Source: an uncultured Roseburia sp. (GTDB lineage Bacteria > Bacillota_A > Clostridia > Lachnospirales > Lachnospiraceae). From it: a DNA stretch of 43,142 nucleotides. The translations under genes were made by a program, and so were the position numbers. Positions 34,706-43,142 of this stretch are shown here, in pieces (position 1 is the first letter of the stretch; every line of letters starts with the position of its first letter). The notes under the pieces were generated by a model. It ran no database searches. It was not told the DNA's origin and saw only the letters and a program-made list of their open reading frames with translations. The stretch is taken from NCBI GenBank assembly GCA_900753715.1, contig CAAEAE010000168.1, positions 1 through 43,142 on the forward strand. The letters are read 5' to 3'.

Positions 34706-35740
34706 ATGTCTTTATTTACAGGAAAAACATTAATGATTACTGGTGGAACAGGTTCTTTTGGAAATGCAGTTTTAAATCGGTTTCTTCAGACAGATATCGG
34801 AGAAATCCGTATTTTTTCGAGAGATGAGAAAAAGCAGGATGATATGCGTCATGAATATCAGGTGAAGATGCCGGAGGTTGCTGACAAGATTAAATTTTAT
34901 ATTGGAGATGTCAGGGATCTGAACTCTGTACGGGCTGCAATGCCGGGGGTGGATTATATTTTTCATGCAGCTGCATTGAAACAAGTGCCGTCTTGTGAAT
35001 TCTTTCCTATGGAAGCAGTGAAGACAAATGTTGTCGGAACAGACAATGTCCTGACCGCAGCAATTGAAGCAGGTGTAGAATCAGTAATATGCCTTTCTAC
35101 GGATAAAGCAGCATATCCCATTAATGCAATGGGAATTACAAAGGCTATTGAGGAAAAGGTAGCAGTGGCAAAATCCAGAAATTCCGGAAAGACGAAGATA
35201 TGCTGTACCCGTTATGGTAACGTCATGTGCTCTCGCGGGTCCGTAATTCCGCTGTGGATTGATCAGATTAAAGCCGGCAATCCGATTACTGTGACGGAAC
35301 CGTCCATGACCCGCTTTATTATGAGTCTGGAGGAAGCGGTAGATCTCGTACTTTTTGCATTTGAAAAGGGAGAAAACGGAGATCTGTTGATCATGAAAGC
35401 ACCAGCCTGTACAATTGGAACACAGGCGGAGGCAGTTTGCGAACTGTTTGGAGGTAAAAAGGAAGATATTAAGGTGATTGGTATTCGGCATGGTGAGAAG
35501 ATGTATGAGACACTGCTTACCAATGAGGAGTGTGCGAAGGCAATTGATCTTGGAGATTTCTACCGAGTGCCTGCAGATAACCGTGGATTGAATTATGACA
35601 AGTATTTTAAAGATGGGGATGCTAAAAGAAACACACTTAAAGAGTTTAATTCTAATAACACGAAGATGTTAAGTTTAGAGGAAACTAAGTCTACTATTGC
35701 TAAACTAGCATATATCCAGGAAAGACTTGCGGAGGATTAA
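34706..35740 (+). CDS. capE: UDP-GlcNAc 4,6-dehydratase/5-epimerase, CapE/FnlA/WbjB type
   Basis: A 344-residue soluble SDR enzyme. The NAD(P) motif is MITGGTGSFGN (about 10-20). HAAALKQVPSCEFFPMEAV and STDKAAYPINAMGITKA carry the catalytic residues typical of the inverting dehydratases. It would convert UDP-GlcNAc to UDP-2-acetamido-2,6-dideoxy-beta-L-arabino-4-hexulose. The next two genes look like CapG and CapF, so together they give UDP-N-acetyl-L-fucosamine. A GAGAGGAG site precedes the start. The stop and next start are three bases apart. Confidence 0.87.
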   Translation: MSLFTGKTLMITGGTGSFGNAVLNRFLQTDIGEIRIFSRDEKKQDDMRHEYQVKMPEVADKIKFYIGDVRDLNSVRAAMPGVDYIFHAAALKQVPSCEFFPMEAVKTNVVGTDNVLTAAIEAGVESVICLSTDKAAYPINAMGITKAIEEKVAVAKSRNSGKTKICCTRYGNVMCSRGSVIPLWIDQIKAGNPITVTEPSMTRFIMSLEEAVDLVLFAFEKGENGDLLIMKAPACTIGTQAEAVCELFGGKKEDIKVIGIRHGEKMYETLLTNEECAKAIDLGDFYRVPADNRGLNYDKYFKDGDAKRNTLKEFNSNNTKMLSLEETKSTIAKLAYIQERLAED

Positions 35741-35743
35741 TTG

Positions 35744-36913
35744 ATGTTTGACTTTAAGTGGAAAAATAATGGATCAATCAAATTATTGATTGTAGTTGGG
35801 ACAAGACCGGAGATTATTCGTCTTGCAGCAACCATTAAGCGTTGCAGAGAATATTTTGATTGTTGCGTGGCGCATACCGGGCAAAATTATGATAAGAATC
35901 TGAATGATATTTTTTGGTCCGACTTTGAGCTAGGCGGGCCGGATGTCTGGATGAATGTGGTAGGAGATAATCTGGGTCAAACCTGTGGAAATGTCATTGC
36001 GAGAAGTTATGAACTTATGGCGGAGATTAAACCGGATGCTTTGTTGGTACTCGGAGATACGAACAGCTGCCTGTCTGCCATTTCCGCAAAAAGGCTTCAT
36101 ATTCCCATTTTTCACATGGAAGCAGGAAACAGATGCAAGGATGAGTGCCTTCCGGAAGAGACAAATCGTAGAATTGTGGATGTGATCTCTGACGTGAATC
36201 TGCCGTATTCTGAGCCGGCCCGAAAGTATCTGCATGAGATGGGAATGCCCAAGGAGAGAACCTATGTAACCGGTTCCCCGATGGCAGAAGTGCTGCATGG
36301 AAATCTTGACAAAATTGAAGCGTCAGATGTGCTGGATAGATTAGGACTGCAGCCGAATAAATATATTCTATTATCAGCCCACCGAGAAGAAAATATTGAT
36401 ACGGATAAGAATTTTACTTCATTGTTTGAAGCAATCAATGCATTGGCTGAAAAATATGATATGCCGATTCTCTATTCCTGTCATCCGAGATCCAGGAAAA
36501 AGCTAGAAACAAGTGGATTTAAATTAGACCCCAGGGTAAGAGTAAATGAACCGCTGGGATTTAATGATTATAATAAGCTTCAGATGAATGCACTGGCGAT
36601 CGTGTCCGATTCCGGTACTTTACCGGAGGAAAGCAGTTTTTATCTGTCGATTGGACATCCAATTGCAGCGGTATGCATTCGGACTTCTACGGAGCGCCCT
36701 GAGGCACTGGAATCTGGAAATTTTATATTGGCCGGAATTACGACACAGGAGCTTCTGCAGGCTACGGGTATGGCTATTGACATGAAACAGAAAGGCATTT
36801 TAGGAAAGCCATGTCCGGATTATGTGGATGAGAATGTATCTATGAAAGTAGTGCGGATCATACAGGGCTATGTAAATGTCGTGAACAAGATGGTATGGAG
36901 AAAAGAGCAGTAA
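35744..36913 (+). CDS. capG: UDP-N-acetyl sugar 2-epimerase, CapG/FnlC/WecB-like
   Basis: A 389-residue protein of the WecB fold. LLIVVGTRPEIIRLAATI, HTGQNYD, LVLGDTNSCLSA, FHMEAGNRC, LPEETNRRIVD and LSAHREENID are the conserved motifs of non-hydrolysing UDP-GlcNAc 2-epimerases. Standing between CapE- and CapF-like genes, it should be the C2 epimerase that completes UDP-L-FucNAc. The ATG at 35744 is preferred over TTG at 35741 because GGAGG ends eight bases before it. Confidence 0.87.
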   Translation: MFDFKWKNNGSIKLLIVVGTRPEIIRLAATIKRCREYFDCCVAHTGQNYDKNLNDIFWSDFELGGPDVWMNVVGDNLGQTCGNVIARSYELMAEIKPDALLVLGDTNSCLSAISAKRLHIPIFHMEAGNRCKDECLPEETNRRIVDVISDVNLPYSEPARKYLHEMGMPKERTYVTGSPMAEVLHGNLDKIEASDVLDRLGLQPNKYILLSAHREENIDTDKNFTSLFEAINALAEKYDMPILYSCHPRSRKKLETSGFKLDPRVRVNEPLGFNDYNKLQMNALAIVSDSGTLPEESSFYLSIGHPIAAVCIRTSTERPEALESGNFILAGITTQELLQATGMAIDMKQKGILGKPCPDYVDENVSMKVVRIIQGYVNVVNKMVWRKEQ

Positions 36914-36940
36914 CAAAAAGTGAGAGTACGGAGATAACTG

Positions 36941-38137
36941 ATGAATATATTAGTTACAGGTGCTAAGGGGATGGTAGGAACAGCCCTGATCAACAACCTG
37001 AAAAACATCAAAGAGAATAAGAACAGAACCAGACCGAATATCCAGATTGATGAAATCTACAAATATGATATACAGTCAACGGAGGAGGAACTGGACACAT
37101 ATTGTAAGTCTGCGGATTTTGTGTTTCATTTGGCAGGAGTAAATCGTCCGGAGAATCCGGAAGATTTTATGCGAGGAAATTTCGGATTCACATCGCAGCT
37201 TCTTGATACGCTTAAGAAGTATGAAAATAAGGCAACAATTATGTTGGCTTCTTCTATCCAGGCTACATTAGCTGGGAGATTCGGAGATTCGGAATATGGA
37301 CGTTCCAAGAAGGCGGGAGAAGAACTTTTTTTAAAATATGCGCATGAAACCGGCGCTAAAGTTGCAGTATACCGTTTCCCAAATCTGATGGGACATAGCA
37401 GACCCAAATACAATTCTGCGGTCAGCACGTTTTGCTGGGCTGTTGCGAATGATGAAGAATTTACAGTGAATGACAGAACAACAGAACTTGAATTGCTGTA
37501 CATAGATGATTTGATAGAGGGAATGTTTGATCTCATGGAAGGCAAGGAACAGCACTGCGAGTTTGATGGCGCTGATACCATACTGAAAGACGATGGACGG
37601 TATTGTTGTGTACCGGTGACGCATAAGGTTACATTAGGAGAAATTGTCGATCTTCTACAGGAATTTAAGGAACAACCGATGTCACTGCTCATGCCGGAAA
37701 TGCCGGAGGGGTCCTTTGCAAAGAAGTTGTTTTCGTTGTATCTCACTTATTTACCGACGGAAAAGTTCAAGTATCAGCTGAAGATGAATGAGGATGCAAG
37801 AGGGTCATTTACAGAATTGATGCATACGCTGAACTGCGGTCAAGTATCCATTAATATCAGCAAACCCGGGATCACGAAAGGTCAGCACTGGCACAATAGT
37901 AAATGGGAACAGTTCATTGTAGTATCCGGCCATGGACTGATACAGGAACGGAATATAAATACTGGAGAAAAAATTGAATTTGAAGTGTACGGAGATCGGA
38001 TCGAAGTGGTGTATATGATACCGGGATGGTCACATAATATTATAAATCTGTCTGAAACAGAAAATTTAATTACGGTTATGACCTGTAATGAAGTATTTGA
38101 TCCAAAACATCCAGATACCTTTTTTGAACCGGTGTAG
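36941..38137 (+). CDS. capF: CapF/FnlB/WbjC-type bifunctional reductase with cupin domain
   Basis: A 398-residue, two-domain enzyme. Residues 1-245 are an SDR reductase with VTGAKGMVGTAL, FHLAGVNRP and YGRSKKAGE. Residues about 285-398 are a cupin with KGQHWHNSKWEQF, whose two His, Glu-type residues bind metal. This fusion is diagnostic of CapF, which performs C3 epimerisation and C4 reduction in UDP-L-FucNAc synthesis. The order here is E-G-F; in S. aureus it is E-F-G. ACGGAGA precedes the start. A 64-base gap follows before the chain-length gene. Confidence 0.9.
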   Translation: MNILVTGAKGMVGTALINNLKNIKENKNRTRPNIQIDEIYKYDIQSTEEELDTYCKSADFVFHLAGVNRPENPEDFMRGNFGFTSQLLDTLKKYENKATIMLASSIQATLAGRFGDSEYGRSKKAGEELFLKYAHETGAKVAVYRFPNLMGHSRPKYNSAVSTFCWAVANDEEFTVNDRTTELELLYIDDLIEGMFDLMEGKEQHCEFDGADTILKDDGRYCCVPVTHKVTLGEIVDLLQEFKEQPMSLLMPEMPEGSFAKKLFSLYLTYLPTEKFKYQLKMNEDARGSFTELMHTLNCGQVSINISKPGITKGQHWHNSKWEQFIVVSGHGLIQERNINTGEKIEFEVYGDRIEVVYMIPGWSHNIINLSETENLITVMTCNEVFDPKHPDTFFEPV

Positions 38138-38201
38138 ATAGTTGAGCAATGAATAACTGAAATAAAAACAACGAGATAAAACAGGAGGAAAAAGGACAAT
38201 A

Positions 38202-39674
38202 ATGAAAGAGAAAGAGATTAACTTACTGGACATGATATTTGTCATGTTATCCCATTGGAGAAGCGTGTTAATAGCAATGGTTATTGGCGCAATTTTGCTG
38301 GGGGGAATGAGTTATGTGAAATCTTATCAGGCAATACAGAATACACAGCAGTTGGAAGAGAAAGAGACTGTACAGGACGAGACAGTAACAGAAGAAAAAT
38401 TAGCTGAACTTCAAAGTACGCTAGATGATAGTCAGCAAATTGCAGTTCTTACTGCAATAGATGATGAGCGTGAATATTCGTTTAAAAAGAAATATTTTGA
38501 GGAATCTATATATATGCAGATGGATGCATATAATATCGCACAAAGAGAAGTTGTATATGATATCCAACCAGGAAAAGGTGAAAAAGCACAATATCTGGGG
38601 ACAATATATCAAGATGTAGTTAATGGAATAGGATTATATGATTGGGTGGAGCAACATACAGGTATTGAAATGGCATATTCCAGTGAATTGATTTCTATCA
38701 AGATAAGTTCTAGCACTCCTTTTACTAATGGAGAAACATCAGGATCTTTTGGAAATGATAGTTTAAAAATATCAGTAATACAGGCTGATGATGATTTGTG
38801 TAAAGAACTTGCAGATACAGTCAAAAGCTATGTAGAGCAACAAAGTGAAAACTTGGTTACCAAAATAGGGGAGCACAAACTGTGTTTGTTATCTGAAGCA
38901 TCGGGTAGGGTTATGAGTACATCCGTAATGAATCAACAGATAGAGTACCGAAATGCACTTTATGCTTTACAGTCAGCCATTATTGCTGAAAAGACAGCTT
39001 TTACTGATGAACAGAAGCAGTATTACAATATTTTGACAAATGAAGAAGAATTGGAAGACACAGATACAGAGCAGGAGATAGAAGAAGCATCTCCTCTGGT
39101 AGCGGCAAAACCGCAGATAAGTAAAAAATATATTTTATTAGGAGCAATCTTGTTTGCTTTTGTGTATGTGGCTGTTTTATTTATGGGTTATATTTTTAAT
39201 AGCAAGCTTCGTATAAACGATGAATTCCAAGCATTATATGGAGTTCCTCAGATTGGTGTAGTGGTGAAAGATACTAAGAAAAAGTTGTTTTTAGATAAGT
39301 GGATTGATAATCTTCGCCATTATGGTAAGCGAAAGTTTACAGCAGAACAGTCAATGGAATTGGCATTTGCGGCGGTGAAAATTGCAGTGGTTAAAAATGG
39401 ACTAAGTAGTATTGGATTGTTGGGATGCAATTTAGGTGCTGGCGCTGATAAGATATGTAATGAATTGAAAGCTGCATTGGAAAAAGAGGGGATTGCAGTT
39501 ACTGTCTTAAACAATGTGATTTATGACGCAGAGGCCATGGAACAGATAGATACATTGAAAGGAGCAGTTCTGGTAGAAAAGGTTGATTCTACATTGTATA
39601 ATGAGATTACGAGTGAGTTGGAATTGCTGAAGAGACAGGAGATACCGGTACTGGGAGGTATTATTGTAGAGTAA
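38202..39674 (+). CDS. Wzz/YveK-like co-polymerase with degenerate kinase-like C-terminal domain
   Basis: A 490-residue protein with two membrane helices (about 21-40 and 309-332) around an extracellular loop of about 270 residues, the layout of polysaccharide co-polymerases that set chain length. The cytoplasmic tail (about 335-490) looks like the start of a BY-type tyrosine kinase: IGVVVKD, an AAVKIAVVKNG helix, then IGLLGCNLGAGADK where a Walker A loop is expected. The Gly-Lys-Ser/Thr is replaced by Gly-Ala-Asp-Lys, there is no clear Walker A' or B, and no Tyr cluster follows. It is therefore probably non-catalytic. No separate kinase or phosphatase is present in the window. AGGAGG lies upstream of the start. 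Confidence 0.78.
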   Translation: MKEKEINLLDMIFVMLSHWRSVLIAMVIGAILLGGMSYVKSYQAIQNTQQLEEKETVQDETVTEEKLAELQSTLDDSQQIAVLTAIDDEREYSFKKKYFEESIYMQMDAYNIAQREVVYDIQPGKGEKAQYLGTIYQDVVNGIGLYDWVEQHTGIEMAYSSELISIKISSSTPFTNGETSGSFGNDSLKISVIQADDDLCKELADTVKSYVEQQSENLVTKIGEHKLCLLSEASGRVMSTSVMNQQIEYRNALYALQSAIIAEKTAFTDEQKQYYNILTNEEELEDTDTEQEIEEASPLVAAKPQISKKYILLGAILFAFVYVAVLFMGYIFNSKLRINDEFQALYGVPQIGVVVKDTKKKLFLDKWIDNLRHYGKRKFTAEQSMELAFAAVKIAVVKNGLSSIGLLGCNLGAGADKICNELKAALEKEGIAVTVLNNVIYDAEAMEQIDTLKGAVLVEKVDSTLYNEITSELELLKRQEIPVLGGIIVE

Positions 39675-39719
39675 GACAAATTCCTGGAGATGGATTATAT
39701 AGTATGAGGATAAATAGGA

Positions 39720-41105
39720 ATGGGAAAATACTTTGGAACAGATGGCTTCCGAGGAGAAGCTGGAATAACATTAACCGCTGATCATGCCTATAAGGTAGGT
39801 CGGTTTCTTGGCTGGTATTATAATGAATTGCGTGTAAGAAACAATGATCATGAACCGGCTCGGATTGTCATTGGTAAGGATACTCGCCGGTCAAGCTATA
39901 TGTTTGAATACAGTCTGGTAGCAGGGTTGACTGCATCCGGTGCAGATGCTTATCTGCTGCATGTTACCACGACTCCATCAGTAGCTTATATTGCACGTGT
40001 GGATGATTTCGACTGTGGGATCATGATATCTGCCAGTCATAATCCGTATTATGACAACGGTATTAAATTGATTGACAGAAATGGTGAAAAGATGCCTGAA
40101 GATACCTTGCTGTTAATTGAAGACTATATTGACGGTAAGCTTCATGTATTTGACAAAGATTGGACAGAACTGCCTTTTGCCAGCAGGGAACGAATTGGCT
40201 GTACAGTGGACTATGTGGCAGGTAGAAATCGTTACATGGGCTACTTGATTTCCCTGGGAATTTATTCTTTCAGGGGAGTTAAGGTAGGATTGGATTGTGC
40301 GAATGGTTCCAGTTGGAATATTGCAAAGAGTGTATTCGATGCTCTCGGTGCGGATACGTATGTCATCAACAACAAACCAAATGGGACTAATATCAATAAT
40401 AATGCAGGCTCTACTCATATCGAGAACTTACAAAAGTTTGTAGTAGAAAACGGACTGGATGTTGGTTTTGCCTATGATGGAGATGCAGACCGTTGCCTGT
40501 GTGTAGATGAAAAAGGTAATGTGATAACAGGGGATCATATCTTATATATCTACGGCTGTTACATGAAGGAACGTGGCAAACTGTTGACAAATACGGTTGT
40601 TACTACAGTGATGTCAAACTTTGGTCTGTACAAAGCATTTGATACACAGGGGATTGGCTATGCCAAGACGGCTGTGGGAGACAAATATGTCTATGAGTAC
40701 ATGGCAAAGAACGGCTGCCGTATCGGTGGAGAGCAGAGTGGACACATTATTTTCTCCAAATATGCAAGTACCGGAGATGGTATTTTGACCAGTCTGAAAA
40801 TGATGGAGGTTATGCTTGCTAAAAAGAAACCTATGAGTGAATTGGCAGCACCACTGAAGATTTATCCTCAGGTATTGGAAAATGTTCGAGTAACAGATAA
40901 AAAGGCAGCACAGAATGATTCAGATGTTCAGAAAGCAGTTGCTGCAGTTACGGAAAAACTGGGGGATACCGGACGCATTTTAGTCCGGGAGTCCGGAACA
41001 GAACCTGTGATTCGCGTCATGGTAGAAGCACCGGATCACGAGACTTGCCAGAAGTATGTGGACGAAGTGGTAACTATCATCTGTGAAAAGGGATATAAGG
41101 CATAG
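39720..41105 (+). CDS. glmM: Phosphoglucosamine mutase
   Basis: A 461-residue enzyme of the alpha-D-phosphohexomutase family. It starts MGKYFGTDGFRGEAG, as GlmM does. The phosphoserine is Ser106 in ISASHNPYYDNGIKL. The metal loop is AYDGDADRC, the sugar loop GGEQSGHI and the phosphate loop RESGTEPVIRVM. It converts glucosamine-6-phosphate to glucosamine-1-phosphate for UDP-GlcNAc. It is followed 27 bp later by glmS, so the precursor pathway sits at the end of the polysaccharide operon. It is slightly longer than most GlmM proteins (about 450) but has all motifs. Confidence 0.93.
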   Translation: MGKYFGTDGFRGEAGITLTADHAYKVGRFLGWYYNELRVRNNDHEPARIVIGKDTRRSSYMFEYSLVAGLTASGADAYLLHVTTTPSVAYIARVDDFDCGIMISASHNPYYDNGIKLIDRNGEKMPEDTLLLIEDYIDGKLHVFDKDWTELPFASRERIGCTVDYVAGRNRYMGYLISLGIYSFRGVKVGLDCANGSSWNIAKSVFDALGADTYVINNKPNGTNINNNAGSTHIENLQKFVVENGLDVGFAYDGDADRCLCVDEKGNVITGDHILYIYGCYMKERGKLLTNTVVTTVMSNFGLYKAFDTQGIGYAKTAVGDKYVYEYMAKNGCRIGGEQSGHIIFSKYASTGDGILTSLKMMEVMLAKKKPMSELAAPLKIYPQVLENVRVTDKKAAQNDSDVQKAVAAVTEKLGDTGRILVRESGTEPVIRVMVEAPDHETCQKYVDEVVTIICEKGYKA

Positions 41106-41132
41106 AAATGCGCTTTTAGGAAGGATTAACAA

Positions 41133-43001
41133 ATGTGTGGAATTGTAGGATTTACAGGAAATAAGCAGGCAGCGCCGATTCTGTTGGACGGACTGTCGAA
41201 ATTGGAGTATAGAGGGTATGACTCTGCAGGACTGGCAGTCCGTGACGGTGAAGCCCTGGCACAGGTAGTGAAAGCGAAAGGCCGTCTTTCGAATCTGATT
41301 GAGAAAACGGATGCCGGGAATGCTTTGAAAGGAACCTGTGGTATTGGACATACCCGTTGGGCAACTCATGGTGAGCCCAGTCAGACGAATGCCCATCCGC
41401 ATGTCTCCGGTAACTGTACCAGATCCGGTTCCGGTGCAGTAGAATCAGAAGTAGTTGGTGTACATAATGGTATTATTGAGAATTACACGGAACTGAAAGA
41501 GAAACTGCTGAAACATGGTTATACATTTTATAGTCAGACCGATACAGAAGTGGTGATCAAGCTGGTTGATTACTATTACAAGAAATACAAACTTGGTCCC
41601 ATTGATGCTATTGCGAAAACCATGGTACGTGTTCGCGGATCCTATGCACTGGAGCTGATGTTCCGTGATTATCCCGGTGAAATCTGGGTGGCGCGTAAGG
41701 ACAGTCCCATGATCATCGGTATTGCGGATGGAGAGACTTATGTTGCATCCGATGTTCCGGCAATTTTGAAATATACCAGAAATGTGTATTATATCGGTAA
41801 CCTGGAATTCGCAAAGCTGACTCCGGGAGAAGCGCATTTCTATAACCTGGACGGGGATGAAATCGAGAAACAGACTACGGAAATCAAGTGGGATGCGGAA
41901 GCGGCGGAGAAAGCCGGCTTTGAACATTTCATGATGAAAGAGATCCATGAGCAGCCGAAAGCAGTTCAGGATACTTTGAATTCTGTAGTGAAAGATGGAA
42001 AGATTGATTTTGAAAGTATCGGAATTACGGAGGATGAGATCAAGGCCTTTGAACAGATTTATATTGTTGCCTGTGGTTCTGCATGGCATGTTGGAATGGC
42101 GGCACAATATGTACTGGAAGATATGGCAGATATTCCGGTGCGTGTGGAACTTGCCTCAGAATTCAGATATCGCAAAATGTCCCTGAATCCCAGGGCACTG
42201 ATGATCGTGGTCAGCCAGTCCGGTGAGACTGCAGATACTTTGGCTGCATTAAGACTTGCGAAGGAAAAAGGAATTGCCACAATGGCGATTGTCAATGTGG
42301 TGGGCAGCAGCATTGCCAGAGAAGCAGATAAAGTGTTTTACACGCTTGCAGGTCCGGAGATCTCCGTGGCAACCACGAAGGCATACAGTGCCCAGCTTGT
42401 GGCAATGTATTGCCTGGCAGTTCAGTTTGCCAGGATCAGAGGTAAGATCACAGAAGAGCAGTATGGTTACTATATTGCGGAACTTTTGACGATTCCGGAG
42501 AAGATACAGAAAATTTTGGAGGACAAAGAGCGCCTTCAGTGGTTTGCAGCAAAATATGCCAATGCAGCGGATGTGTTCTTCGTAGGACGTGGTATCGATT
42601 ACGCCATTTGCCTGGAAGGCAGCCTGAAGCTTAAGGAGATCAGCTACATTCATTCCGAAGCATATGCTGCCGGTGAACTGAAGCACGGAACCATCAGCCT
42701 GATCGAGCAGGGAACGCTGGTGATCGGTGTTTTGACACAGAGTGAATTATATGAGAAGACCGTGAGCAATATGCTGGAGTGCAAGAGCCGCGGCGCATAT
42801 CTTATGGGCCTGACTACTTACGGCAACTACGAAATCGAAGATCAGGTGAATTTCAACGTCTATGTGCCGAAGGTGGATGAGCATTTCATGGCCAGTCTGG
42901 CAGTGGTGCCTCTGCAGCTGCTGGGATACTACGTCAGCGTGGCAAAGGGATTGGATGTGGATAAGCCCAGGAATCTGGCGAAGAGCGTGACGGTGGAGTA
43001 A
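41133..43001 (+). CDS. glmS: Glutamine--fructose-6-phosphate aminotransferase
   Basis: A 622-residue, full-length GlmS. It starts MCGIVGF, Cys2 being the glutaminase nucleophile after Met removal, followed by YRGYDSAGLA, HTRWATHG and HNGIIENY. Two SIS sugar-isomerase domains follow, with VACGSAWHVG, VVSQSGETADT and GRGIDYAICLEGSLKLKEISYIHSEAYAAGELKHG. The end, DKPRNLAKSVTVE, is canonical. It makes glucosamine-6-phosphate from fructose-6-phosphate and glutamine. An AAGGA site precedes the ATG. With only 27 bases after glmM there is no room for a glmS ribozyme, so feedback control by that route is not expected. No clear terminator is seen in the last 141 bases of the window. Confidence 0.96.
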   Translation: MCGIVGFTGNKQAAPILLDGLSKLEYRGYDSAGLAVRDGEALAQVVKAKGRLSNLIEKTDAGNALKGTCGIGHTRWATHGEPSQTNAHPHVSGNCTRSGSGAVESEVVGVHNGIIENYTELKEKLLKHGYTFYSQTDTEVVIKLVDYYYKKYKLGPIDAIAKTMVRVRGSYALELMFRDYPGEIWVARKDSPMIIGIADGETYVASDVPAILKYTRNVYYIGNLEFAKLTPGEAHFYNLDGDEIEKQTTEIKWDAEAAEKAGFEHFMMKEIHEQPKAVQDTLNSVVKDGKIDFESIGITEDEIKAFEQIYIVACGSAWHVGMAAQYVLEDMADIPVRVELASEFRYRKMSLNPRALMIVVSQSGETADTLAALRLAKEKGIATMAIVNVVGSSIAREADKVFYTLAGPEISVATTKAYSAQLVAMYCLAVQFARIRGKITEEQYGYYIAELLTIPEKIQKILEDKERLQWFAAKYANAADVFFVGRGIDYAICLEGSLKLKEISYIHSEAYAAGELKHGTISLIEQGTLVIGVLTQSELYEKTVSNMLECKSRGAYLMGLTTYGNYEIEDQVNFNVYVPKVDEHFMASLAVVPLQLLGYYVSVAKGLDVDKPRNLAKSVTVE

Positions 43002-43142
43002 AATATGCGGTGATGATGAAACCATATTTAAACTGAAGTAGAATGTTGGTTACGACACTAGTATAACGGTTTCTAAATAACTACACCATTCACGTAGAAT
43101 ATTTTTCTGAGAGTGCAGGATAAAAAACGTAGGCGTAGCGGG
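43002..43142. other. Non-coding end of window
   Basis: There is no credible ORF and no clear terminator hairpin. The GC varies, with an AT-rich stretch near 43090-43110. I see nothing assignable. Confidence 0.4.

Noticed and set aside
41106..41132. Possible glmS ribozyme/riboswitch before glmS
   Set aside because: The gap to glmM is only 27 bases, far too short for the ribozyme.

Overview
The window looks like part of a Firmicutes chromosome, most likely from the Lachnospiraceae (gut Clostridia). The reasons are the moderate-to-low GC content, strong AGGAGG-type ribosome sites, occasional TTG/GTG starts, an EpsG-type polymerase, a DUF6056-like membrane protein and a GlmM/GlmS pair. The genus cannot be fixed from the sequence. 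Nearly every gene is on the + strand. The window is dominated by one long extracellular or capsular polysaccharide locus of about 37 kb (roughly 3.9-39.7 kb), which ends in the amino-sugar precursor genes glmM and glmS.

Layout. (1) 1-3628: a large hairpin, a surface lipoprotein with a Pro/Ala/Thr and then Asn/Asp-rich tail, a polytopic DUF6056-like membrane protein, and a clear intrinsic terminator. (2) 3629-3891: a non-coding leader that probably holds the main promoter. (3) 3892-7374: an O-antigen ligase/polymerase-like protein and a membrane-anchored UDP-GlcNAc 4,6-dehydratase. (4) 7406-9407: a two-gene insertion, an AAA/ABC-type ATPase overlapping a small PD-(D/E)XK-nuclease-like protein, resembling an anti-phage module and not sugar metabolism. 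(5) 9438-23.9 kb: an unusual three-domain protein (priming sugar transferase + epimerase + GT4), five further glycosyltransferases, an EpsG-like polymerase, two hexapeptide acyltransferases, a Wzx-like flippase and two unrecognised membrane-associated proteins. (6) 24.0-25.4 kb: a truncated small gene abutting a decayed, internally deleted IS66-family element on the minus strand. (7) 25.6-29.6 kb: two methyltransferases, a polyprenyl-phosphate glycosyltransferase, a GtrA-like protein and a UDP-glucose dehydrogenase-like enzyme. (8) 29.7-34.7 kb: an AT-rich cassette with its own good promoter, containing a GT2, a DegT aminotransferase, a second DegT-like protein whose PLP-binding lysine is an arginine, an LpxD-like N-acyltransferase and a DUF1919 protein. 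(9) 34.7-38.1 kb: capE-capG-capF-like genes for UDP-N-acetyl-L-fucosamine. (10) 38.2-43.0 kb: a Wzz-like co-polymerase with a degenerate kinase-like tail, then glmM and glmS.

How it fits together (inference). GlmS and GlmM feed UDP-GlcNAc synthesis. The 4,6-dehydratase, aminotransferase and LpxD-like acyltransferase could make an N-acylated 4-amino-sugar, CapE/G/F could make UDP-L-FucNAc, and the dehydrogenase could make UDP-GlcA. The priming domain loads the first sugar on undecaprenyl phosphate and the glycosyltransferases extend it. Acyl- and methyltransferases decorate it, the flippase exports it, and EpsG and/or the ligase-like protein polymerise or transfer it under control of the Wzz-like protein.

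The most notable points are the ATPase/nuclease-like pair inside the polysaccharide operon, the three-domain fusion, and the lysine-less aminotransferase homologue beside an intact paralogue. The dehydratase gene also shows a GC switch exactly at its domain boundary. No tRNA, rRNA or CRISPR array was seen.
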